Below are positions 8,862 to 14,987 of a stretch of 30,804 nucleotides of DNA, piece after piece. A model generated the notes under the pieces. It saw only the letters and a program-made list of their open reading frames with translations. It was not told the origin of the DNA and did no database searches. Made by a program: the position numbers and the translations under genes. This DNA comes from an uncultured Bacteroides sp. (GTDB lineage Bacteria > Bacteroidota > Bacteroidia > Bacteroidales > Bacteroidaceae). The stretch spans positions 1-30,804 of the forward strand of contig NZ_CASFWU010000025.1 in the NCBI RefSeq assembly GCF_949298305.1. The letters run 5' to 3'. Position 1 is the first letter of the stretch. Each line of letters opens with the position of its first letter.

Positions 8862-8871
8862 GCATCTATTA

Positions 8872-8902
8872 GTTGTTTGTTTGGAAATAATCACTATCTT
8901 TG
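8872..8902 (+). promoter_or_regulatory. Bacteroides-type promoter of blaI
   Basis: GTTG (8872-8875), 19 bp, then TATCTTTG (8895-8902), an exact match to TAnnTTTG. The predicted start of transcription is about 27 nt before the blaI ATG at 8936. Confidence 0.75.
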
Positions 8903-8935
8903 CACTGTCCATTCATTGATAAAGCAACAAAGACC

Positions 8936-9301
8936 ATGAAACGATTGACCGTTAAGGAAGAAGAAATCATGCGGATGTTCTGGGAGCACGGCCCCATGTT
9001 TGTCCGCGAACTGTTGGCTTTCTACGACGAGCCGAAACCTCACTACAATACCGTCTCCACGCTTGTCCGGGGGTTGGAGGAGAAGGGCTTTGTAGGCTAC
9101 AGGGCCTATGGAAATACCTATCAGTATTATCCCCTTGTCTCGGCCAAGGACTACAAACGTTCGGCCTTGAATGACGTCATTGCCCACTATTACGACAATT
9201 CGTTTGTCAATGTCGTGTCCGCATTTGTGGAAGAAGAGGACATGCCGCTGGACGAACTGAAGGCGCTGATAGAGCGGATTGAAAGCCGACGGAAGGCGTA
9301 G
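8936..9301 (+). CDS. BlaI/MecI/CopY-family transcriptional repressor
   Basis: This 121-residue winged-helix protein starts MKRLTVKEEEIMRMFWEHGP. It shows the family hallmarks: KEEEIM...W at the N-terminus, then the recognition segment YNTVSTLVRGLEEKGFV and the wing region YRAYGNTYQYYPLVS. The C-terminal third (about 80-121) is the usual dimerization region. Such repressors are released when a partner M56 peptidase cleaves them, and that partner follows 12 nt downstream, so the two form one operon. No beta-lactamase or penicillin-binding protein is near, so what it controls is unknown; likely targets are its own operon and perhaps the divergent GH2 gene or the small lipoprotein after blaR. The start at 8936 agrees with the promoter at 8872-8902. 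Confidence 0.93.
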   Translation: MKRLTVKEEEIMRMFWEHGPMFVRELLAFYDEPKPHYNTVSTLVRGLEEKGFVGYRAYGNTYQYYPLVSAKDYKRSALNDVIAHYYDNSFVNVVSAFVEEEDMPLDELKALIERIESRRKA

Positions 9302-9313
9302 GAGAAAGAAGAT

Positions 9314-11020
9314 ATGGGTACTTTTCTGTTCTATCTGTTCAAGTCCACCCTCTGCCTGACGGTGCTCTATTTCGTGTTCAGGCTGTGCTTCCGTGGCGAT
9401 ACCCTGTTTCGCACCAACCGCTTCCTGTTGCTGGGTGGAACGCTGGGCTGCCTGCTGCTGCCCCTCGTGCAGGTGGACGTGGCGCAGGGTGGCCTGTGGC
9501 AGAAACCGATGGCGGCGGTCGAAGCCCTGCTGCTGGAGCCGTCTCAGGACGATGTCGGGCTACAGGAGTCTGCGCGGCCGGAAGCGGTGGAAGCTTCTCT
9601 CCGGGCGGACATGGCTTCGGTGCCGTTGGCGGACGAGGGTCATCCCTTCCGTTGGGAATCTTTCCTTCTGTGCCTCTATGCGGGCGGGGCGGCGCTGGCG
9701 CTCGGCTTCTTCCTGCTTTCGGCAAGGCGGGTCAGGCAGTTGCTGCGTCGTTGTCCGTCCAGGGAGTATGGAGGCTTCCGGCTGGTTGTCTGTCCGCAGA
9801 AGAATGTCTCCTTCAGTTGGGGACGGACCATCGTCCTTTCGCAGGACGACTACAACCGTCGTTGTACGGAGGTGTTACTGCACGAGCGGATGCACCTGCA
9901 ATATCGTCATACCTTCGACTTGCTCTGGATGGAGGCCCTCATTGTCATCCACTGGTTCAATCCTGTCGCCTGGCTGCTGATGCGCGAACTGCGTGAGGTA
10001 CACGAGTTCGAGGCCGACAACGGCGTACTTTCCCATGGCATCGATGCTACTCAATATCAACTTTTGCTCGTGAAGAAATCCGTTGGCACAAGGCTCTACT
10101 CTATGGCCAGCGGCTTTGGACACAGCAAGCTAAAACAACGTATCAATATGATGTTAAAGAAAAGAACCAATCCCGCGGCACGACTGAAGCTGTTGCTCTT
10201 CGTGCCGGTAGTGTCGGGGACGCTCTATGCGTTTGCCCGGCCTGAAGTGAAGAATGCGGTGGAGCAGATGGTGAAGCCGCAGGTCAGTGAACAATTGCAG
10301 GATACCGCCTGTCAGGACGAATACGAACTTCTGGAGCAGTACTTCGCCCGTAAGTTCAAGGACGGCGGAGGTGCCGTTGCTTCTGCTCCGGGAGAGACGA
10401 CACACGCGCTGTTGGTCAACTGCCTCAATCAGGTGATGATAGACCAGGAAGGAACGCCGACCGATTGTGCAGATTTCATCCGCAAGCACCTGACCGATGC
10501 ATTGCGTCAAGACTATCAGCAGGCAAAACAGTCGGGACAACCCTTCCGTTCCGATTTGCAGATACAATACGACCGAGGCGCTTCGGCAGAGGCTATGCGT
10601 CTCTATCTGTACACGGTGAAGGACGTCTACAGCCAGCTCCGCTGTGAAGTGGCTGCTGAACTGGGGACTGCGGACGAAGCGGCTTTGGACAAGGTATTTC
10701 CTATTCTGGTTACTTTTGCACAACCGCACAAATTCAAGAAGACCGATCCCTTGCAAGCTCTTCCGATAGAGTTGACTCTGCTCTCTTCGAATGGAGCGAG
10801 CAAGGCGCTGAAGCAAGTCTCCTTGAAGGAACTGCGCAAAGAAGTGGAAGCCTTTCAGGCAGGACGTTCAGACATGACCGTCTCGCTGAAGGTGGATGCC
10901 GATGTGCCGATGGGTGTGGTAACGGATGTAAAGGAGGTGCTCAGAGCCGCCTATAATAAGCCGTTGACCCTCCGCTACACCGTCAATCCCGGCCTGAGTG
11001 TGGAGAAAGTAAAGGAATAG
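9314..11020 (+). CDS. M56 (BlaR1-like) membrane peptidase with ExbD/TolR-like C-terminal region
   Basis: The 568-residue protein has membrane segments at about 4-25, 35-54, 116-136 and 292-309. The zinc peptidase motif is HERMH (190-194), with a second ligand region HEFEAD (230-235), as in BlaR1/MecR1. The C-terminal 250 residues replace the usual penicillin sensor. Residues about 360-475 contain ALLVNCLNQVMID and QIQYDRGASAEAMRLYL, and about 485-560 contain SLKVDADVPMGVVTDVKEVL; both look like the periplasmic fold of ExbD/TolR, a family whose Bacteroides members carry a similar DRGTS segment. It lies 12 nt after blaI. By family it would sense an envelope signal and cleave BlaI; the signal is unknown. 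The ExbD match is from memory of motifs and needs a profile search. Confidence 0.88.
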   Translation: MGTFLFYLFKSTLCLTVLYFVFRLCFRGDTLFRTNRFLLLGGTLGCLLLPLVQVDVAQGGLWQKPMAAVEALLLEPSQDDVGLQESARPEAVEASLRADMASVPLADEGHPFRWESFLLCLYAGGAALALGFFLLSARRVRQLLRRCPSREYGGFRLVVCPQKNVSFSWGRTIVLSQDDYNRRCTEVLLHERMHLQYRHTFDLLWMEALIVIHWFNPVAWLLMRELREVHEFEADNGVLSHGIDATQYQLLLVKKSVGTRLYSMASGFGHSKLKQRINMMLKKRTNPAARLKLLLFVPVVSGTLYAFARPEVKNAVEQMVKPQVSEQLQDTACQDEYELLEQYFARKFKDGGGAVASAPGETTHALLVNCLNQVMIDQEGTPTDCADFIRKHLTDALRQDYQQAKQSGQPFRSDLQIQYDRGASAEAMRLYLYTVKDVYSQLRCEVAAELGTADEAALDKVFPILVTFAQPHKFKKTDPLQALPIELTLLSSNGASKALKQVSLKELRKEVEAFQAGRSDMTVSLKVDADVPMGVVTDVKEVLRAAYNKPLTLRYTVNPGLSVEKVKE

Positions 11021-11032
11021 TGAAATACTTTT

Positions 11033-11125
11033 TTAGCCGTAGATAGTACGGAATGTACTTGTTTCAGTGGCTTTGCCAAATGGCCTGTATAGAATGAAAA
11101 TATGAATCCGCATCATCTACGGCTG
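11033..11125. repeat. Widely spaced inverted repeat after the M56 gene
   Basis: AGCCGTAGAT at 11035-11044 returns inverted as ATCTACGGCT at 11115-11124, a perfect 10-bp match about 70 nt apart. Small nested dyads lie between (AGTACGGAATGTACT at 11045-11059, TTTGCCAAA at 11072-11080). It may be a folded 3' end of the blaI-M56 transcript or the two ends of a decayed element; no gene lies inside. Confidence 0.6.
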
Positions 11126-11190
11126 AAAATTTCAATTCTTGACTGGCAGCATTATTAACCATTAATTACCTTCTTTATGGCCTTCTTCCC

Positions 11191-11221
11191 CTTGCATGTT
11201 CCGATTTCTTTCATACTTTTG
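11191..11221 (+). promoter_or_regulatory. Bacteroides-type promoter of the His/Pro-rich lipoprotein
   Basis: CTTG (11191-11194), 19 bp, then TACTTTTG (11214-11221), an exact TAnnTTTG match. The predicted leader is about 55 nt to the ATG at 11282. It makes the small gene its own unit, separate from the M56 gene. Confidence 0.7.
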
Positions 11222-11281
11222 TGGCATGACAGAATATGAACGGAAGCCCGGAAGGGATTCCATAAATACATTGATTGTGCT

Positions 11282-11491
11282 ATGAAGATGAGAAGAACAT
11301 TTTGCCTGGGAGCTGTCTTGTTGGGACTGTTGGTGGCATCTTGCGCCGTTCGTCCTCCACACAAGCCAGGGCCTCCTCCTCCACCGAAGGAGCATCGTCC
11401 GCCGCATAAGGCACCGCATGGGAAGAAAGACCCGCATCACAAGGAACCCCATCACCCGGACGTGCCTCCTCCTCCCGCACATAGGTCGTAG
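11282..11491 (+). CDS. Small His/Pro-rich lipoprotein
   Basis: The gene encodes 69 residues. A signal (MKMRRTFCLGAVLLGLLVA) with lipobox VASC (Cys21) is followed by a mature part of only 49 residues. That part is almost entirely Pro, His, Lys and Asp: PPHKPGPPPPP, RPPHKAPHGKKDPHHK and HHPDVPPPP. It has no predicted globular domain. The motif HxxPH repeats at roughly even spacing, so metal (Zn, Ni or Cu) binding or a polyproline spacer to the wall are both possible. It has a good promoter upstream and a strong terminator downstream, which argues that it is a real gene. I do not recognise the family. It follows the blaI-M56 operon and might be connected with it. Confidence 0.8.
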   Translation: MKMRRTFCLGAVLLGLLVASCAVRPPHKPGPPPPPKEHRPPHKAPHGKKDPHHKEPHHPDVPPPPAHRS

Positions 11492-11535
11492 TAAAGGAGT
11501 GAAACAGAATGTGTTTTTTGTTGAATTTCCTGGGT

Positions 11536-11586
11536 AACGGATGAATACGGATTCAATAATGATTCTGACGTATTCATCCGTTTTTG
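11536..11586 (+). terminator. Intrinsic terminator of the small lipoprotein gene
   Basis: A 14-bp perfect stem, AACGGATGAATACG (11536-11549) with its complement at 11569-11582, is followed by a T run ending at 11585. The loop is 19 nt. It lies 45 nt after the stop codon. Confidence 0.85.
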
Positions 11587-11858
11587 GGAGCGCTTGTGTT
11601 AGGATTGGATAGACCGTCTAAGAATCGTGTGGGGGGGATGTTGTGGCTTCATATACTTGGATGAGGCTTAGATGAATGTTTCTATCTCATAGTTTCCCAT
11701 TGCATAGTTTAAGATAAGTACTTTCATTGTGCATGAATAAGGCAGAAAATACTTACAAGATGTGACCATAAAGAGCGCTAGGCTGATATGCGCTTTCGGT
11801 TAAAAAAGTAAGATAGAGATTGAATACGTTGTTTAGGCATGTTTGGGGTAGCCACCGA

Positions 11859-11946
11859 GCTTGCTTCGTTCGTTCATTATGCTTGTTTTGTCCGTTTATC
11901 ATGTTTGCTTCGTCTGCGCAGATTGTTTGCTCGGAGTGCGTAGAAT
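11859..11946. repeat. Degenerate 22-bp tandem array, four units
   Basis: Units start at 11859, 11881, 11903 and 11925, each exactly 22 bp. Units begin G(C/T)TTG followed by a C/T-rich block (CTTCGT, TTTTGT, CTTCGT, CTCGGA) and end in an A/T pair after A. The similarity falls along the array, with the fourth unit most diverged. Confidence 0.65.
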
Positions 11947-12014
11947 ATTTGTGCAGAGTGTCATAAAGCCTTTTCGGAAAGGTAGTTGGCACCAATAATG
12001 TGACTTTGGGGAAC

Positions 12015-12200
12015 TGTAAAGAGGGTATTTCTGCATTAGGGAGACGTTTCTTTCTCTCTTTTAAATGTAATATTTTGATATTTTTCTGCGTTCTGTTGAT
12101 TACAAGATTTTGTTCTCGCTTTTCCGAGCAGTCAGGACAGAAGGCCGAAAAACGAATTCTCGTGTATCAGGAACGTCAAAGTGGCAAAATGTAAAGAGGG
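12015..12200. repeat. 175-bp segment bounded by the direct repeat TGTAAAGAGGG
   Basis: The 11-mer TGTAAAGAGGG occurs at 12015-12025 and again at 12190-12200, exactly 175 bp apart. The second copy runs into a hairpin. The inside is A/T-rich with no credible gene. It may be an insertion bounded by its target duplication or a small repeated element. Confidence 0.5.
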
Positions 12201-12271
12201 CCTCTTTTAAGTTCAGCAAGTTTGATTAATTTTATAGAAATGAGGATGCAGTAAATTTTACTTTTGCTCAT

Positions 12272-12514
12272 CCGGAATTTGGAGTGACAGGTTTATGTAT
12301 GCAATACCGCCTTATGCTAATACCCCCTTCCCGAACATCTTGATTAAGAGTATGTTTAGGGTTAATAAAGTATTGGTTAAAGACGGATAACACCAACAAT
12401 GTGCATTTATAGTTCGTAATATGAATTACTATTGAAAATCAATGTATTAACGATATATAAGATAATGTTTTTTATTGGTTTTCAATCTCCTATGTCCATC
12501 ACTCCAAATTTCGG
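12272..12514. mobile_element. MITE-like element with 16-bp terminal inverted repeats
   Basis: The left end CCGGAATTTGGAGTGA (12272-12287) is the inverse of the right end TCACTCCAAATTTCGG (12499-12514), with one mismatch in 16. The element is 243 bp, has no ORF, and holds an inner 13-bp inverted repeat (ATTGAAAATCAAT at 12431-12443 and ATTGGTTTTCAAT at 12474-12486, 12 of 13 paired). A third copy of the end motif is found at 20351-20366. No clear target duplication was found. Confidence 0.5.
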
Positions 12515-12568
12515 AAGATCCTAAACTTCTAATCCCCTTGAGGGACTTAAAAGTATTATTTTCCTGTC

Positions 12569-13618
12569 TTATTTTTCAGGATAGACAAGCTTGTTCGGTT
12601 CCTCTCCAAAGAGATTGTCGCCCAGTGTCGTAATCTGGTTGCCGGTAACCAAAACATGGCGTAGGTTTTCGCAACCGATGAAGGCACCGTATTCAATGGC
12701 CGTTACTCCAGCCGGGAGTTCAAGCGTGCCGCACAGGCGTCCACATCCGCTGAAGGCCCGTTGGCCAATGGTTTTCAGTCCTTTGGGCAGACGGATGTTG
12801 AGCAAATACTTCTTCTGGGTGAAGGTATAGTCGGGGATGACAGTTGAGTTGCACAGACTCAGGTCTGCCGAAACCAGGTTGGGCATGTAGTCGCGTATCA
12901 GGGTAAAATCCGCCTCGTCCAGTTTACCCTCTACGGTCAGGAAGTTAACTTCTTTGGGTTGTATGCCTTTCCGCTGGAGTTCGGTTGCCAGGCTACTCAT
13001 CATGCCTACTTGCACGGTCACTCCCAAAGGCTCTCCTTCGATGAAGGCGAAACTTTTCCATTGTTCCTTGTTCCGATAGGCGTCGCTGCATCCGAGGGGG
13101 ACGAAGACGGCCGTGATGCTGTCTGCCAGTGCTTCGGGCAACAGATTGGGGGGCGTTTTCCTGCGGATTTGGCAAATCTTCAGATTGGTGCAACCTTTGA
13201 AGGCTGCGTCTTCGATGTTCTTGGTCTTGTCGGAAAGGATGACCCGCTTGAGGGTGGCCTTTCCGGTGTAAGAACTGTCATTGGTCTGCTTGCAGAAGGC
13301 ATAGGCCGGGATGCAGTTGGGCGGGTAGATGTAGAAACGGTCGGGGTAGGTGCCTTTCTTGCCTGCGTAGGTGCTGATGGAGGCGTTTGAGATGTCCAGC
13401 AGTTCCAGATTCTTGAACTCGTCCCGCAGGTGTCGGAAATCGATGGCGTTCAGCTTGCCTTGCAGGGTGAGGTGGGTGATTTCGTTAGCCTCTTCTTCGG
13501 TCATCAGTTCAATCAGTGTACCTGGACGGGCTACATAGAAGGTCTGGGCCTTTTGGCCCGAGGCGGTGAGTGCAATTCCTGCTCCCGCCATTAACAACAG
13601 TATTTTTTTGAATTTCAT
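12569..13618 (-). CDS. Secreted BspA-type leucine-rich-repeat protein
   Basis: The 349-residue protein starts with a Sec signal (MKFKKILLLMAGAGIALTASGQ) and no lipobox. The rest has BspA-type (LRR_5) repeats: TLKRVILSDKTKNIEDAAFKGC, LNIRLPKGLKTIGQRAFSGC, TLELPAGVTAIEYGAFIGC and LRHVLVTGNQITTLGDNLF, with the F.GC phrase typical of the family. Two LTLQGKLNAIDFRHLRD and LTVEGKLDEADFTLIRD segments (about residues 50 and 230) suggest an internal duplication of a larger unit. The family is often surface-exposed and binds host or bacterial ligands, but the partner cannot be read from sequence. It stands alone, with gene-free sequence on both sides. Confidence 0.85.
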   Translation of the reverse strand: MKFKKILLLMAGAGIALTASGQKAQTFYVARPGTLIELMTEEEANEITHLTLQGKLNAIDFRHLRDEFKNLELLDISNASISTYAGKKGTYPDRFYIYPPNCIPAYAFCKQTNDSSYTGKATLKRVILSDKTKNIEDAAFKGCTNLKICQIRRKTPPNLLPEALADSITAVFVPLGCSDAYRNKEQWKSFAFIEGEPLGVTVQVGMMSSLATELQRKGIQPKEVNFLTVEGKLDEADFTLIRDYMPNLVSADLSLCNSTVIPDYTFTQKKYLLNIRLPKGLKTIGQRAFSGCGRLCGTLELPAGVTAIEYGAFIGCENLRHVLVTGNQITTLGDNLFGEEPNKLVYPEK

Positions 13619-13928
13619 GGTCTGATAGGTATTAGTAAAAGGATTGGAAATACCGGAATTATTTTCTGTCGCGGATAAATACGGCTGAAAGATGTATTCC
13701 GATTTCCTGATCCATATTATTGGTTTTTCAAATATAGAAAGATTGTAGCAAGCAAAGCGAAGTTTTTTTCTTTTTATTGTTACTTTTGTCTGATGTTAAC
13801 GAAAGAGAGAAATTTAGTCCGGATATGAGGTCATCGGTAGGGGGAGCTTGATTTGCCATGGCGGGTTGTCGGCTGATTATAGTTTCTTCCTATTGTCCGT
13901 TTGTAGAACTTCAATTTATAGAAAAACA
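13619..13928. promoter_or_regulatory. Divergent promoter region between the LRR gene and the CPBP gene
   Basis: Minus strand: TATATTTG (13729-13736) is an exact -7 match and would serve the LRR gene, although the nearest TTTG lies at a short 16-bp spacing. Plus strand: TACTTTTG (13781-13788) is an exact -7 match with no clear -33 box, and would give the CPBP gene a leader of about 135 nt. I see no gene or strong hairpin in the leader. Confidence 0.45.
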
Positions 13929-14816
13929 ATGGAAGATAATGATGTAAGGAAAGGTGAGGTGTTCTCCCATCTGAAGCAGTGGGGGCTGGTAGTGTGCGAC
14001 TTGGCGTTGTTTGTCGTACTGTTCTTTTTGGTGGTGGGCTTGCTCGGTCTGCCTCTGGTGGCTGCGGGTCTGGACAGGGCACCGCGAACTGTGGAGGAGG
14101 GTATGTATCTGTCTCTGCTGAATGAGGGACTGATGCTGGTGTCGGTTGTGGTCTCTGCATGGGTGGTTTTGCGGTTGCGCAGGCTGCCTTTGTCGGTGCT
14201 TGGCTTCTCGACGGCCGGACGATGGAAAGACTGGCTGGCTGGATTGCTGCTGGCCGCCGTACTTTATGCGGTTGGATTTGGTGTCTCCCTGTTGGCGGGG
14301 GCGGTAGAGGTGACGGGCTTTGCCGGCTCACTTCCGGCGTTGCTGCTGAGTTTGTCTTTCTTCCTGCTGGTGGCCGTCTGCGAGGAACTGATGATGCGTG
14401 GATTTGTACTGGGACGTATGCTGGAGGGCGGTTTCAACAGGTATGTGGCATTGGGCCTTTCGTCACTGTTGTTCTCTTTGTTCCATTTGTTCAATCCTAA
14501 TTTCGCGTTCCTGCCGTTCTTGAATATTTTCCTTGCGGGTGTTTTGCTGGGAGCATCCTATCTGTTTACCCGCAATCTTTGTTTTCCCATTGCTCTGCAT
14601 TGGTTCTGGAACTGGTTTCAGGGGCCCGTGTTGGGTTACAAGGTAAGCGGTAACGATTTCGGGGAGAGCCTGCTCTCTCTTCGTCTGTCCGATGCCACTC
14701 TGCTTAATGGAGGAAGTTTCGGTTTTGAAGGCTCTCTCCTGTGCTCGGTCCTGCTGGTGGCAGGTATCGTGCTCGTCCTCGGCTATTGCCGGAAGCACTA
14801 CGGAAAAGAGGAGTGA
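13929..14816 (+). CDS. CPBP-family intramembrane metalloprotease
   Basis: The 295-residue integral membrane protein starts MEDNDVRKGEVFSHLKQWG. It has about seven or eight hydrophobic segments. The three signature motifs of the CPBP (Abi/CAAX protease-like) family are in order: EELMMRGFVLGRM (EExxxR), SLFHLFNPN (FxxxH) and HWFWNWFQG (HxxxN). The Glu and His residues bind the metal within the membrane. Bacterial members are linked to prenyl-protein-like processing, bacteriocin self-immunity or signalling, but most are without known substrate. ATG at 13929 is chosen because the extra upstream reading is not hydrophobic and has no family match. It is convergent with tex, with a palindromic repeat between. 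Confidence 0.9.
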   Translation: MEDNDVRKGEVFSHLKQWGLVVCDLALFVVLFFLVVGLLGLPLVAAGLDRAPRTVEEGMYLSLLNEGLMLVSVVVSAWVVLRLRRLPLSVLGFSTAGRWKDWLAGLLLAAVLYAVGFGVSLLAGAVEVTGFAGSLPALLLSLSFFLLVAVCEELMMRGFVLGRMLEGGFNRYVALGLSSLLFSLFHLFNPNFAFLPFLNIFLAGVLLGASYLFTRNLCFPIALHWFWNWFQGPVLGYKVSGNDFGESLLSLRLSDATLLNGGSFGFEGSLLCSVLLVAGIVLVLGYCRKHYGKEE

Positions 14817-14837
14817 CAGGGGAACGTGTGAACGGAT

Positions 14838-14944
14838 TGGCACACTGATGACGCAGATAAGACAGATTCTCACAGCTTTTTTCTTGTAAACCAAGATGAA
14901 TTATCTCTGTGGAAATCCGTCTTGTCTGCGTCATCTGCGTGCCA
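14838..14944. repeat. Dispersed palindrome, copy C (107 bp), between convergent genes
   Basis: Arms at 14838-14868 and 14914-14944 are inverted copies with 27 of 31 bases paired, and pairing continues inward through CACAG/CTGTG. A T-run follows the left arm (14877-14882). It lies between the CPBP gene and tex, which converge, so it may stop transcription from both sides. Same family as 1982-2061 and 5000-5099. Confidence 0.9.
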
Positions 14945-14987
14945 CTTTTCTTTTTAGTATTTCAAGTTCCGGTTAAACTTGAGGTAT

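Larger units (their letters stand above)
11588..12568. other. Gene-free region with several repeats
   Basis: No ORF here has a signal, a domain or plausible composition. The two longest open frames (minus 11753-11995 and plus 12000-12194) are read through repeats and low-complexity A/T-rich sequence. Identified structure: a degenerate 22-bp array (11859-11946), a segment bounded by an 11-bp direct repeat (12015-12200), a near-perfect short hairpin TAAAGAGG-G-CCTCTTTT (12192-12208), and a MITE-like element (12272-12514). The 13-mer CACCAAYAATGTG occurs twice, at 11990 and 12391. The region looks like an accumulation site for small mobile or palindromic elements. Confidence 0.7.

Noticed and set aside
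8936..11020. Reading the BlaI/M56 pair as a beta-lactam resistance locus
   Set aside because: No beta-lactamase or penicillin-binding domain is present in the window and the sensor tail is not penicillin-binding.
11753..11995. An 80-codon minus-strand ORF in the gene-free region
   Set aside because: It runs through the 22-bp array (11859-11946) and has no signal, domain or promoter.
12000..12194. A 64-codon plus-strand ORF
   Set aside because: It lies mostly within the segment bounded by TGTAAAGAGGG; no start context, domain or promoter supports it.
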